Below, piece by piece: positions 45,769 through 56,020 of a stretch of 64,000 nt of DNA. How positions within the stretch are numbered: position 1 is the stretch's first letter; each line of letters starts with the position of its first letter. Origin of the DNA: Fuerstiella sp. (lineage in GTDB: Bacteria; Planctomycetota; Planctomycetia; Planctomycetales; Planctomycetaceae); contig JABABI010000014.1 in the NCBI GenBank assembly GCA_014238335.1, positions 36,948 through 100,947 on the forward strand, written 5' to 3'. The notes below the pieces were generated by a model. The model did no database searches. It was not told the DNA's origin and saw only the letters and a list, made by a program, of their open reading frames with translations. The translations under genes were made by a program, and so were the position numbers.

Positions 45769-47910
45769 CTAAACTGTCACATTATCGTTTACCTCTTTGC
45801 CGGCGAATTCGAGACTTACATTTCTGACTCGAAGTCGGAAGTAGTCATGCGCATGAATGGCTATCTCGGTGTCTGAGGTCTTTGACAGCTGGATGGCAAT
45901 TCCCATTCCTGCTCCGAAAGAAAAATTCCCACCGGCGTTTGGGTTCAGGAAACTCTTCGACAGTTCAAATTCATGCCACTGACCCGTGGCTGCTGTGTCA
46001 GGATGCAGCGTGATTTCGGTCGCGGCCAGGGCTTTTCGATCCATGACCCGTTTGTCCTGGCTGCTGAACTGAAAGAACACCAACTCGCATCTGAAGTGGC
46101 TGCGAAACGCGCTGTCGAAGAATCCCCGCGAAGATGCCTCGGCTCGCACTTGAACTCGCAGACGATAACTTCCTGCAAAAGGGCTGCGTACTTCCTGAGC
46201 AAGAATTGCCGTCTGACGGCCCGTGATCGTGATGTTCGCACCATTTCCCGCGGGCGCGCCGAAGCCAATGACGGCATGCGACGCGCCGGCGTCGCCCGTA
46301 GCGGCAACGTTAGGGACGAGTTGAACGCCAAAGTCGGAGACGAAAGTCGTCAGCGGATTCGCTCGCCAGCCTTTCGGACGTGATCCAACTGTCACGGGCA
46401 GCAGTGGCTGATCTGCTCGGAAGCCCGTCTGCAGCAGATGTCGATTCGGATCGTACGGAGGAACCCGCAACACGTTTCCGTCGGACACCGATCGTCTTGT
46501 CGTTGCCGGAGCATCACCCAGGAGATTCCAAATGGGTTCTCCTTCGGTGAGTCGATGTTCGCGGCCAAGTTGGTCCGAAAATGTTGTTTGATGTTCCATG
46601 CCGAGCAAATGGAACATTGTTGCTGTCAGATCACCCGGTTCGACGCGTTTGTCCGCCGGATAGGCTCCATCCTTATCGCTGGCGCCGTATACCTGTCCAC
46701 CGCTGATTCCAGCCCCCGCCAGCACGCAGCTGAAGACGGCTCCCCAGTGGTCCCGTCCGCCCTTGGCATTGATCTTCGGTGTTCGACCGAATTCACCGAT
46801 CGCAACCACCAGTGTTTCATCCAGCAGGCCACGTTGGTCCAGATCCTCGATTAAGGCCGAGTACCCCACATCAAACATGGGGCACAGAACGTCCTCGACG
46901 CGATCAGCATTCTGCGCGTGAGTATCCCACAACGGGTTGTCGACCGCATTGTCGCCCGGTTCTCGCGGCCATTGGACGTGTACCAACCGAACCCCGGCCT
47001 CCACCAGCCGTCTGGCCAGCAGGACACATTGCCCCCAGCGGTTCCGGCCGTATCGGTCTCTAACTTCCGGCTGCTCTTCCGCGATGTTGAATGCCCGCCG
47101 CGCTGTCCCGGACGTCAACAGGTCGAAGGCCTGCTGTTGATAAGTGTTGTAGACCTGAACCCGTCCGTTCGCCCTCCGGAAGCTCTGTTCCAGCTGACCG
47201 AGCAGGTCGTGTCGCAGGTGCATACGAGACGCTGTAATGTCGGTGGCTTTCAGGCTCTCAATTTCGTACTGACGGCCGGACGGATCACCGACGAATAATT
47301 CGGGATTCCACTGTGATCCCATGAAGCCTGCTGTCTGGCCCGCCGGTGTCACGTTTTCGTTCAACCGGCAGACGTCCGGAAGCCACACGGTGCTGAGAGC
47401 CGGCAGTCGATCGGCAGGCCGCTGCATTTTTACCACCGACCCAAAGTACGGCCAGTCTGTATCGGATATCGTTCGAGCGTTTCCACCTCGGTATTTGTAG
47501 CCAGTCAGCACCCATGCACCACTTGATGAATGAATATTGTCATCTGTCGCCATGGATCGAATCACCGCCAGTCTGTCAGAAATCCCGGCAGTACGTGGCA
47601 GTAGCTCACAGAACTGAATTCCCGGAACGTTGGTGCTGATCGGCTGAAACGGTCCCCGGATGCCCTCTGGTGCGTTCGGTTTGGGGTCGAAGGTTTCGTG
47701 CTGGGGCGGACCTCCCGCGAGGTACAGGAAAATCACGTTCTTCGCCCTGCCAAACGACGTTCCAGCGCCGACTCCGTCGGGCGTCTGAGCTCCGGCCTGC
47801 AACAAACCGGACAGTGACATCCCGGGAATTGCCAGCGAACCCGACCGAACCGCCTGACGTCGAGACATCAGGTGTTGCAGATTCACACGACTTGGAGAAG
47901 GATGCGTCAT
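45769..47910 (-). CDS. DUF1501 secreted protein with long C-terminal beta-sandwich extension
   Basis: 713-residue exported protein; DUF1501 proteins are usually 430-490. The N-terminal region SRRQAVRSGSLAIPGMSL is Tat-like. The DUF1501 domain (about 50-480) has the alkaline-phosphatase-superfamily pattern FLYLAGGPPQHETFDPK, DDNIHSSSGAWVLTGYKYRG, an AIGEFGRTPKIN segment and GRDHWGAVFSCVLAGAGISG. From about 500 to 713 there is an added region rich in beta strands (SYRLRVQVRAEASSRG, QWHEFELSKSF, DTEIAIHAHDYFRLRVRNV) that resembles a carbohydrate-binding or jelly-roll fold. DUF1501 genes usually neighbour DUF1549/DUF1553 cytochromes; none is here. Function of DUF1501 is unknown. Confidence 0.85.
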   Translation of the reverse strand: MTHPSPSRVNLQHLMSRRQAVRSGSLAIPGMSLSGLLQAGAQTPDGVGAGTSFGRAKNVIFLYLAGGPPQHETFDPKPNAPEGIRGPFQPISTNVPGIQFCELLPRTAGISDRLAVIRSMATDDNIHSSSGAWVLTGYKYRGGNARTISDTDWPYFGSVVKMQRPADRLPALSTVWLPDVCRLNENVTPAGQTAGFMGSQWNPELFVGDPSGRQYEIESLKATDITASRMHLRHDLLGQLEQSFRRANGRVQVYNTYQQQAFDLLTSGTARRAFNIAEEQPEVRDRYGRNRWGQCVLLARRLVEAGVRLVHVQWPREPGDNAVDNPLWDTHAQNADRVEDVLCPMFDVGYSALIEDLDQRGLLDETLVVAIGEFGRTPKINAKGGRDHWGAVFSCVLAGAGISGGQVYGASDKDGAYPADKRVEPGDLTATMFHLLGMEHQTTFSDQLGREHRLTEGEPIWNLLGDAPATTRRSVSDGNVLRVPPYDPNRHLLQTGFRADQPLLPVTVGSRPKGWRANPLTTFVSDFGVQLVPNVAATGDAGASHAVIGFGAPAGNGANITITGRQTAILAQEVRSPFAGSYRLRVQVRAEASSRGFFDSAFRSHFRCELVFFQFSSQDKRVMDRKALAATEITLHPDTAATGQWHEFELSKSFLNPNAGGNFSFGAGMGIAIQLSKTSDTEIAIHAHDYFRLRVRNVSLEFAGKEVNDNVTV

Positions 47911-48433
47911 GTTTGTTCGCAGCGTCAGTCAGGGCCTGGTTCTGAGCAATTATGTATGATAGCCATTAGACAGACGTAATTGAAGATGGCCGTTATTTCA
48001 TGAGGCTGCTGCAATGACAATCAGGCAGTAGCGGCTACCGCGCCGACAAACGACGCCGCAGCGTTCCTGATGATGTCAAATACTCGGCATCCGCCATTTC
48101 GCGGGTTGCCTCACCCGGGCAGGGCGTATCAACCGGGAATATTGGGCTTCTCGTCTTATGGCCAATCCGTGCTGACTTTGCGGAGTCGGTCGACAGCCTG
48201 AACGGAATGCACGCGATCGGACTTCACCGATACGGATATTTTCGGCAGTTTGTGCCACCCGGAGATCGATTCATACCGCTGTATTTCTACCCGCTTTGCC
48301 TGACCGGATCTTTCGTCAATTTCACGTTAAGCGTTATTACCTGCCAGACCGATACGAGCGATAAGGCGCTCCTGCGTCGCCCGTTTGTCCGTGGAACTGA
48401 GCCTGCAGAAATGATGGCTCCGGAGATCAAGTG
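47911..48433. promoter_or_regulatory. Divergent region between DUF1501 and DUF11 genes
   Basis: 523 bases with short frames only (48076-48258 minus, 48207-48434 plus) that have no recognisable features. Promoters for both divergent genes are expected here. No repeats or RNA genes were seen. Confidence 0.4.
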
Positions 48434-50497
48434 ATGCTTATCAGACGCATTACCCTGCTCATAATTGGCCTGCTATTGTTGCCAGTGGCCATCGCCGTTG
48501 AGGATGCGAATCCGTTTGCCCGCTGGGAAAAGGTGAAGCAGTCAACGGCGTCGACTCCCGTGCCGTCAAGTGTCGTACCCAAAATCGGGTTTGAGAACAC
48601 AACGTCCGAGGATCAGGGGGCAGTCGAGTATTTTTCTGCAACCGCGTCCGAGAAGGACGAGACGCAGCAATCCGAGAAATCAACAGTCGCCGGAAAAGAA
48701 ACAATGAATGCTCCGCGGGGCAAGCAGGAACGGCTGAAAACGTCTGTTACGGCTGGCCTTCGAACGCAGTTCTCAACAGCGGCGACGGCGCCGCGATGGT
48801 CTGCAGATTCGGTGCTTCAGCCCCATGGTCAGCCTGTGGAAAAAACTTCATCTGCCGCACCAAAGAAAGTGAATCTCGCTGCCTTTAGTTCGAATGCATC
48901 GGGGCAGTCAAAGGTACAGCAGGTGAGTGCTGAATTTGAAGAAACGAATCAACAGGAAGTATCTGCGAATCCGTTCTCCGAGTTCCATACGGCGGAAGAC
49001 GGTGACAGCGGTGTGATTTTGTATGACCAGTCCGCATCTTCGCCGGATGTGGCAGCTTTTCCAGGGTCGGCAGCCGAAGCCACGAAGCAGTTTGATTCAG
49101 AAGTGATCGACACTGATTCGCTGAATGCTCCTCAGGGGCCGCAGACACCAAGCGTGTCGGTTGAGTGGATGCATCATTCCGATCTCAACGTAGGGCAGGA
49201 GTGTCGCTGCGACCTGATTCTTGAGAACACTGGCGGTTCGGTTGTCCGAAGTGTCGTTGCGGAAGCGGTTCTGTCCGCCGGGTTGGAAGTCGTCAGTTCA
49301 CAACCAGCTCCCACAACGGAGGGCGGCACTGCCAAGTGGACAGTTGGAGAACTTCAGCCGGGAGAAAAACGTATGATCGAACTGGTCATTATTCCCCGCC
49401 AACAGGGAGATGTTCAGCTGACTGCTTCTGTGCGGCTGACCGGAGCGTGTTCTTCCACGTTTTCCGTGAAGGAACCCAAAGTCGCAGTTCGAATTCAGGG
49501 GCCTGCGACTGTGGAAGTCGGCCAGCAGGCTAACTATACCGTTCACGTTGCCAATCCCGGCTCCGGGACGGCCAGCAATGTTGTCATCCAGGCGGCTGTT
49601 CCGGAAGGAATGAGTCATCGTGAAGGAAAGGTGTTGACAATTGAAATTGGAACATTGAGTCCTGGAGAATTTCGTCTCGCTCGTCTGAGTTTGACTGGAG
49701 CGAAGGGCGGAGAGCATTCTCTGGCCGTCCGTGCCATTGCCGATGGCGGACTCTCCGATCTGACGACGGAGACCGTTTCAGTTGCAGAGCCGCGTCTGAA
49801 CATTGGTTTGCGGGGTCCGGCCGAACGGATGACCGGGCAAAACAGCGAGTACGAAGTTGTAGTGGTCAACGAAGGCCGGATGCAGTCCAACAACGTGCGT
49901 GCGAAGTACCGAATTCCGGATGGCTGCGAATTTGTCAGTGCGAATCGAGGCGGTAAGTTCCGGGAAGCTGACAGAACCATTGACTGGTTCGTCGGTTCGC
50001 TGGGGCCGAATCAGGTGAGTCACTTCCGCATTACGCTGCGACCTACTGCGGCGGGGACGTCAACTCATCAGGTGGGAGTGATCTCGGAGCACGGCAAGAT
50101 GACGAAGGCTCAGCACGTTACAGAAGTTGAGGACAATGCTCAGTTAAACCTGACTGTGGTAGCCAGCAATCGTAAGGTGCATCCGGGTGACGAAACGGTC
50201 TTCGAAGTGCGAATCGAAAATACAGGAGCGAGCCCGGCGGTGAATGTCGGCCTTTCATGTGAACTGGCTGCAGGCTTGGAAAGCCTGCAGGTTTCCGGAC
50301 CGTCGGAATACATCGCGGACAACGGTGTGATGGTATTTCGGTCGATGCCCACGCTGGCACCCGGTAAGACCGCCGTCTTTGCTGTCAGGACGAGGTGTGT
50401 TCGGCCTGGAAATCACAAAATTCGAGTGCGTGTGGCCAGCGAATCCGTCAGTGAGCCTTTGATTGGCGAAGAAACGGCCACCGGGCTGAAACGGTAG
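48434..50497 (+). CDS. Exported protein with DUF11/CARDB-type repeats
   Basis: 687 residues. The signal peptide spans residues 1-21 (RRITLLIIGLLLLPVAIA). Residues 25-240 are a low-complexity Ser/Thr/Gln/Ala-rich region. From about 240 to the end there are four Ig-like modules of about 105 residues each, with shared pattern 'vgqEcrCdLileNtGgs', 'vGqqAnYtVhVaNpGsgt', 'tgqNseYeVvVvNeGrmq' and 'pGdeTvFeVrIeNtGasp', typical of DUF11/CARDB conserved repeats. Such arrays usually form envelope surface or outer-membrane fibres. There is no C-terminal sorting signal or anchor. Start ATG 48434 is preceded by GAGATCAAGTG. Confidence 0.82.
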   Translation: MLIRRITLLIIGLLLLPVAIAVEDANPFARWEKVKQSTASTPVPSSVVPKIGFENTTSEDQGAVEYFSATASEKDETQQSEKSTVAGKETMNAPRGKQERLKTSVTAGLRTQFSTAATAPRWSADSVLQPHGQPVEKTSSAAPKKVNLAAFSSNASGQSKVQQVSAEFEETNQQEVSANPFSEFHTAEDGDSGVILYDQSASSPDVAAFPGSAAEATKQFDSEVIDTDSLNAPQGPQTPSVSVEWMHHSDLNVGQECRCDLILENTGGSVVRSVVAEAVLSAGLEVVSSQPAPTTEGGTAKWTVGELQPGEKRMIELVIIPRQQGDVQLTASVRLTGACSSTFSVKEPKVAVRIQGPATVEVGQQANYTVHVANPGSGTASNVVIQAAVPEGMSHREGKVLTIEIGTLSPGEFRLARLSLTGAKGGEHSLAVRAIADGGLSDLTTETVSVAEPRLNIGLRGPAERMTGQNSEYEVVVVNEGRMQSNNVRAKYRIPDGCEFVSANRGGKFREADRTIDWFVGSLGPNQVSHFRITLRPTAAGTSTHQVGVISEHGKMTKAQHVTEVEDNAQLNLTVVASNRKVHPGDETVFEVRIENTGASPAVNVGLSCELAAGLESLQVSGPSEYIADNGVMVFRSMPTLAPGKTAVFAVRTRCVRPGNHKIRVRVASESVSEPLIGEETATGLKR

Positions 50498-50583
50498 CCT
50501 GGGAGTCCGAGTGCTCGTCTCCGCCAGGGGATAAGCATCAATGGGGCGTTGATCGGCAGATTTCTGTGAACTGACCGGTGCAG

Positions 50584-52239
50584 CTACGGCAATGACAGTT
50601 CGCTGCGTCGCACCGTCAACGTGTGCGGCTTCTCTCCGTCGATGTTCACAACATCGTACGTTACCTGTGGGTCGTTCAGTGTGGTGTCAAACGTGACGAG
50701 GCCAAATGACTGAGGTTTGTTGTAGCTGAAGATTGCGCCCGCTTTCTCCATCGTTGGATGAATGTGCTGATTGGTGAGGCGAGAGGAATTGAATTCGTAG
50801 AAACCGTATCCGTTTTTACGCTCGATTTTCCATGCGTCAGACCGGTGTCGGTCAGCTGACATCAGGACGACACCTTCGATTCTGTTTTGTTCGATAAAGC
50901 CCAGAATCTCCTCGTGCTCCTGCTTGTAGCCGTTCCACGTGTCCAGACTGTCGCCCTTGGTGCGAAAGTCCCACGGGACGGATGAGCAGATGATTTTGAA
51001 CGTACCCTGTGCTTCGGCCAGTTGCTCCTTCAGCCACTTCTTCTGCACGTCGCCCAGCATGGAACGCGGTTCCACTTTGGGGCTGGTGCGGTAGTAGCGA
51101 CAGTCCAGCATGATGAAGTCAACGTCGCCGATACTGAACGTGTACCAACAGCCCGGCTGAGCGTTGCCTCCACCGTAGCCGGGGTTAGCCCAGTTCTGCC
51201 GGAAGATTGGAAATGCCCAGTCCTTCTTCCAGAACGGAACGGTGATATCTGCTCCGCCCCAGCTGTCGTTTGTGCTGAAGTCGTGGTCGTCCCAGATTGT
51301 GAAAACCGGAGAACGAGCCGTCAACTTTCGCCATTCCGGACGTGACTGACGTCGCTGATACGTGTACTGCTGCATCACTACGGATTCCGGATCGTCGATG
51401 TACACGTTGTCGCCCAGTAGAAGAATCGCGTGAGGATCGAAGCTGCCGATGGTATTCCACATGCGTTCGTTTTCGGGCACGTAGCCAGCTCCACCACCGA
51501 ACGCGATCTTGAATTTTGAAGTCTGCCCCTTCGGTGAAAGCGTACGAAATCGCTGGTCGGCGGCGAAGTTGAACGGGCCGTCGCCGATTCTGACGGCGTA
51601 GAAGTATTCGGTGTTCGCATTCAGGCCTGATGCTTTCGTGACTGCTGTAAAGTCTTCCCCGGCCTTAGTTCTGGCGATCTTTGTCTTGTTGCCGTCGCTG
51701 AGATTCGGAGATTCGCTCAGAAGGACCTGCACTGCCGCCTCCGTCTGAGTTCGCACCCAGAAAGAGACTGACGAATTCGTGACACTGCCCACCAGTGGCC
51801 CGTGAACGGGAAGCGTTGAATACTTCGCCAGGACGTCCTGCAGAAGTTTGGTGCCGAGCAGCGGCTGCATCATTTCACGGGGCCCCGCGACCAGGCGGCC
51901 ATCCGGCAGTCCGGCGCTCAGCGCCCGGGCCATGAAGTCCTCTGCGGTTTCGATGTTGCCTCGCTGACCATGCAGAATGCCCAGCATGTACAGCGTCTCA
52001 GCATCGTTGGGATGTTTGGCCAGATACTGATCGAGAAACTTCTCCGTCTTGTCCAATTCGCCTCGCAGGATAAACCTCAGCGACGACTGGTGGACTCGCT
52101 TGTATTGGTTTTCCTTTCGAAACGACATGTCCGGTTTTGGTTTGCTGGCGCCTCCAAGATCATAGTCGCGAATTACCTGAGCAAATGCACCCGTGGCTGA
52201 GAACAGTGCAATGAGAATCGCAAGGAAGGTTCGCTTCAT
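50584..52239 (-). CDS. TPR-PhoD fusion, exported phosphodiesterase
   Basis: 551-residue exported protein. Signal peptide residues 1-20 (FLAILIALFSATGAFA). About residues 50-110 are a TPR-like helix pair (KFLDQYLAKHPNDAETLYML, GNIETAEDFMARALSAG), then a fibronectin-like domain (140-235), and a PhoD-type catalytic domain with LLGDNVYIDD (264-273), WDDHDFSTNDSWGG (306-319) and MSADRHRSDAW (about 448-458). The GDN, DDHD and DRH motifs bind the metals. It is shorter than the PhoD of the first cluster in the propeller part but keeps all ligands. Convergent with the DUF11 gene. Upstream dnaE is on the same strand, 109 bases away. Confidence 0.88.
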   Translation of the reverse strand: MKRTFLAILIALFSATGAFAQVIRDYDLGGASKPKPDMSFRKENQYKRVHQSSLRFILRGELDKTEKFLDQYLAKHPNDAETLYMLGILHGQRGNIETAEDFMARALSAGLPDGRLVAGPREMMQPLLGTKLLQDVLAKYSTLPVHGPLVGSVTNSSVSFWVRTQTEAAVQVLLSESPNLSDGNKTKIARTKAGEDFTAVTKASGLNANTEYFYAVRIGDGPFNFAADQRFRTLSPKGQTSKFKIAFGGGAGYVPENERMWNTIGSFDPHAILLLGDNVYIDDPESVVMQQYTYQRRQSRPEWRKLTARSPVFTIWDDHDFSTNDSWGGADITVPFWKKDWAFPIFRQNWANPGYGGGNAQPGCWYTFSIGDVDFIMLDCRYYRTSPKVEPRSMLGDVQKKWLKEQLAEAQGTFKIICSSVPWDFRTKGDSLDTWNGYKQEHEEILGFIEQNRIEGVVLMSADRHRSDAWKIERKNGYGFYEFNSSRLTNQHIHPTMEKAGAIFSYNKPQSFGLVTFDTTLNDPQVTYDVVNIDGEKPHTLTVRRSELSLP

Positions 52240-52348
52240 GGATGTTGTCCGACTGCGGGTGTGGTTTAAAAGATGTTCTGCTCGTCGTCTTACGACGCCG
52301 TCGATTCCGGACAGGTCCGGCAGTGTGCATCTGACAGATCTGCTCTGG

Positions 52349-55300
52349 TTATCGTGCAGACGAACCGCTGCTTCCGTTTGATGCTGTGGTGGCTTTTAAT
52401 TCGTAGAATTCTTCGCCGATCGTGTCTCGCAGAGCCTGTTGGAATTCCCTTCCAACAGTCACCTGACAGTCTTTACCCGTCGTCAGAATGTAGCGAATCC
52501 GTTTGTTGCCCGTTTCCGTGCTGGTCGCGCTTTCTGGCTCCGCCACAGCCGTTGCCGCTCCGTCCGTACTGATTACAACGTTGCCGTCCGTTTGACCACA
52601 TTCAGCACCGCTGCTGGATTGCTGCAAACTGTCCACCACCAGCACGACGTCCGTGGAACCTGGATAGTGGCTCAGGATCTTGCGTACGTTTTCCACGTCT
52701 TCCAGCGTGTGCAGACCGCGTTCGAACTTGATTGCTACCTGAGAGGTGAATTCTTTGTCGGCCTGGTCAAGCGTCATGATCCGATTGATTACGATATTTG
52801 GCTCACGCCCTCGGCGGTCCACTTTCCCCTGAATGATGACGATGTTTTCTGTCGTGATCAGTTCTTTGAAGCGATCGTAATCTGACGGCCACGCGATGCA
52901 CCGCAGGATCGCCGTCGGATCTTCCAGATCGAAATTTGCATACTTGTTCAGTCCGTTCGCATTTGTTTTTTTTGCGGTGGCGATCTTGATGGATCCCACC
53001 ATGCCGGCGATGGTGACGGGAACACCGTCTTCTATGTCGGCGACGTCTTTGTTCTTCGTCTGAGCATAGCGTTCGATGCGTTTCGAATGTTGAGCCAGTG
53101 GATGTGATGTTAGATAGAATCCCAGACACTCTTTTTCAATGGCCAGTTTCTGAGACTTCGGCCATTCAGGGACGTCCGGCAGATTGATCTGAACATCATC
53201 TCCGCCAGCGGGCGACTCATCGTCATCTCCACCAAACAGATTCATCTGGCCGCTCGCCTTATCCCGGGCGATCGCCGCGGCGGACTGTACAGCTCGATCA
53301 ACGACTTCCAGCTGTTGAGCTCGATTTCCCGGCAGGCTGTCCAGCGCCCCAACCTTGACCAGCGTTTCCAGAGCACTTTTATTCAACGCCTTTGCATCGA
53401 CACGCTCTGTCAGGTCAAAGATGTCCCTGAATGGACCATCTGCATTTCGGGCGTTGACCAGCGCCTCCAGAGCAGCTTCGCCGACGCCCTTAATTGCTGC
53501 CATGCCAAAGGAAATACTGTCGCCCACCACAACGAATTCCACCTCTGACGTGTTCACATCGGGAGGCAGGACAGCGATGTTCTGGCGGCGGGAATCGTCA
53601 ACGTGCTCACTGATTCGCTCGCTGCTTTCCATCCCGCAACTCAGCAATGCCGCCATGAATTCGACCGGGTAATGTGCTTTCAGATACGCTGTTTCGTACG
53701 CGATTAGCCCGTATGCCGTCGAGTGTGATTTGTTGAAGCCATAACCCGCGAACGCGACAATCAGATTCCACAATTCATCTGCCAGTTGCGTGGAAATGCC
53801 GTTCGCTTCGGCACCAGCGAGATATTCATCGTGGAAACTGTCGATGATCGACTGCTTCTTCTTGCTGATCGCTTTAATACATTTGTACGAACTTGCCAGT
53901 TCTACATTGCCGACGCGGTTCAGGATCCGCATCACCTGTTCCTGATAGACCATCACGCCGTAGGTCTCTTCCAGAACCTCGTCGACGACCGGATGCACTT
54001 TCCGTGGCGCTTTGCGTTTGTTCTTGACGTCGACGTATTCCATCACCATGCCGCCTTCCAGCGGACCGGGGCGATACAACGCAGATGTCGCGATGATGTC
54101 TTCGAAACAGTCCGGCTTCATTTTTGTCAGCAGGTCACGCATCCCACCGGACTCAAGCTGAAAGACGCCTTTTGTTTCTCCTCGCTGCAGCAGTGCAAAC
54201 GTCTTTTTGTCGGTGAGATTGTCCTGGACATCCTGAAGCGTGAAGTCCGGATCTATCCGCTGCACGTTCTTAACCGCCTTGTCCAGGATCGTTAGGTTTC
54301 TCAGACCCAGAAAGTCCATCTTCAGCAGGCCGATGGCTTCTATAGTCGGGCCGTCCCACTGAGTAATGATGTCATTCTTGCCCGTGATCTTCTGCAGCGG
54401 GACCACGGTATCCAGAGGCACGTCGGCCACCACAACACCAGCCGCGTGAGTTCCCATGCTGCGGGCCAGACCTTCCACGGAAATCGCGTAGTCCAGCAGC
54501 TCCTGAGCCACCGGATCGCGATCGTACGCCGCTTTCAGATCGGGGCTCTTGTCCAGGGCGTCCTTCAGCTTGATGTTCAGCTCATCGGGAATCATCTTCG
54601 CCAGTTCGTTGACTCGCGGCAGCGGGACGTTGAGCGCCCGTCCAACGTCGCGTATCGCATTTTTGGCCTTCAGAGTACCGTAGGTCCCGATCTGGGCGAC
54701 ATTCATTTCGCCATAGGTTTCTTTCGTGTAATCGATCACCATTTGTCGCCGGTCACGACAGAAGTCGATGTCGATATCGGGCGGCTCGTTACGACTGGGG
54801 TCCAGAAAACGTTCAAACAGCAGGTCGTACTTCAAAGGGCAGACGTCACCCAGCCGCAGCAGAAACGCCACGATGGCACCACAGGCAGAGCCACGAGCAC
54901 CACACGGAATACTGTGACGGCGGGAGAATTCCACAAAGTCCCACACGATCAGAAAGTAACTGGCATAACCTTTGTCTTCGATAACACTCAATTCGTACTT
55001 CAGACGATCCCAGTGTTTATCGGTCAACTCGTCGCCATAACGTTCGTGCATCCGTTCGGTGCACAGGTCGCGCAGGAAGTCGATGTCAGACTTCCCTTCG
55101 GGCGGACGATAGACCGGGTATAATTTGCGGTCGTGCATTTCGATGTCAACACGATCTGCGATTTCCTGAGACCGAGCGACCGCGTGTTCGAGACCCGTAA
55201 AGGTCGCGTACATTTCCTCGGGACTGCACACGTACAGCCCGTCGTTGCTCATCTTCATCCGGTTCGGATCGTCCCGCGTGGAACGAGTATTCACGCACAG

Positions 55301-56020
55301 GAGCACATCCTGAACCTTCGCATCGTCGCGCGTCAGATAATGAGCGTCATTGGTGGCGACCAGCGGCAGCCCCATTTTGTTAGCCAGGTCCACGGTTGGT
55401 GCCAGACACTGCTTCTGAATTTCGAAGCCCGCGTCCTGGATCTCCATGTAGAATCGGTCGCCGAAAACTTTGGTGTACCACTCCACCAGCTGTCGTGCTT
55501 CGTCGTCTTTCTCCGCCAGAAGCATCTTCGAAAGTTCACTGGACGCACACCCGGACAGACAGATGACGCCTTCGTTGAATTCCTCCAGTAACTCGCGGTC
55601 GATTCGCGGCTTGTAGTGAAATCCCTCCAGGTATGCCGTGGATGACATCTTAATCAGGTTGTCAAACCCTTTCTGATTCATCGCCAGCAGCGTCAGGTGG
55701 GACTGAGCTTCCCGCTGTCGAGTCGCGCTGCGGTCCGTTCTGCGGCCTGGCGCGACATACGCTTCGTAGCCGATGATCGGCTTGACGTCGTGTTTTCTGC
55801 AGGTGTTGTAGAACTCCATGGCCCCACCCAGATTGCCATGGTCAGTCATAGCTACTGAGTTCATACCCAGGCTCTTCACCTGCGTCACCAGTTCCGGAAT
55901 CCGATTCACGCCGTCCAGCAGGCTGAAATGAGTATGGCAGTGCAGATGAGCAAACGGGCGCTCTTGCTGTCCTGAAGCAGAAATATTGTCTGCAGCGGCA
56001 TCCGTATTCGCATCGATCAT
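52349..56020 (-). CDS. dnaE: DNA polymerase III alpha subunit
   Basis: Replicative polymerase, 1223 residues, cytosolic. The N-terminal PHP domain starts with HLHCHTHFSLLDG (25-37) and SVAMTDHGNLGGAMEFYNTC. The catalytic palm has the metal Asp pair in PDIDIDFC (about 413-420); GARGSACGAIVAF and GFNKSHSTAYGLIAYETA are the thumb and fingers motifs. C-terminal HhH and OB-fold regions follow (OB with RRGREPNIVINRI), plus a tau-binding tail. It is a DnaE1-type protein, slightly longer than E. coli (1160). ATG 56020 gives MIDANTDAAADN; an upstream start at 56107 adds 29 residues without family resemblance. Next gene downstream is the PhoD fusion. Confidence 0.97.
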   Translation of the reverse strand: MIDANTDAAADNISASGQQERPFAHLHCHTHFSLLDGVNRIPELVTQVKSLGMNSVAMTDHGNLGGAMEFYNTCRKHDVKPIIGYEAYVAPGRRTDRSATRQREAQSHLTLLAMNQKGFDNLIKMSSTAYLEGFHYKPRIDRELLEEFNEGVICLSGCASSELSKMLLAEKDDEARQLVEWYTKVFGDRFYMEIQDAGFEIQKQCLAPTVDLANKMGLPLVATNDAHYLTRDDAKVQDVLLCVNTRSTRDDPNRMKMSNDGLYVCSPEEMYATFTGLEHAVARSQEIADRVDIEMHDRKLYPVYRPPEGKSDIDFLRDLCTERMHERYGDELTDKHWDRLKYELSVIEDKGYASYFLIVWDFVEFSRRHSIPCGARGSACGAIVAFLLRLGDVCPLKYDLLFERFLDPSRNEPPDIDIDFCRDRRQMVIDYTKETYGEMNVAQIGTYGTLKAKNAIRDVGRALNVPLPRVNELAKMIPDELNIKLKDALDKSPDLKAAYDRDPVAQELLDYAISVEGLARSMGTHAAGVVVADVPLDTVVPLQKITGKNDIITQWDGPTIEAIGLLKMDFLGLRNLTILDKAVKNVQRIDPDFTLQDVQDNLTDKKTFALLQRGETKGVFQLESGGMRDLLTKMKPDCFEDIIATSALYRPGPLEGGMVMEYVDVKNKRKAPRKVHPVVDEVLEETYGVMVYQEQVMRILNRVGNVELASSYKCIKAISKKKQSIIDSFHDEYLAGAEANGISTQLADELWNLIVAFAGYGFNKSHSTAYGLIAYETAYLKAHYPVEFMAALLSCGMESSERISEHVDDSRRQNIAVLPPDVNTSEVEFVVVGDSISFGMAAIKGVGEAALEALVNARNADGPFRDIFDLTERVDAKALNKSALETLVKVGALDSLPGNRAQQLEVVDRAVQSAAAIARDKASGQMNLFGGDDDESPAGGDDVQINLPDVPEWPKSQKLAIEKECLGFYLTSHPLAQHSKRIERYAQTKNKDVADIEDGVPVTIAGMVGSIKIATAKKTNANGLNKYANFDLEDPTAILRCIAWPSDYDRFKELITTENIVIIQGKVDRRGREPNIVINRIMTLDQADKEFTSQVAIKFERGLHTLEDVENVRKILSHYPGSTDVVLVVDSLQQSSSGAECGQTDGNVVISTDGAATAVAEPESATSTETGNKRIRYILTTGKDCQVTVGREFQQALRDTIGEEFYELKATTASNGSSGSSAR

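Noticed and set aside
48207..48434. 75-aa plus-strand frame ahead of the DUF11 gene
   Set aside because: Ends at the DUF11 start, no domain; more likely leader sequence.
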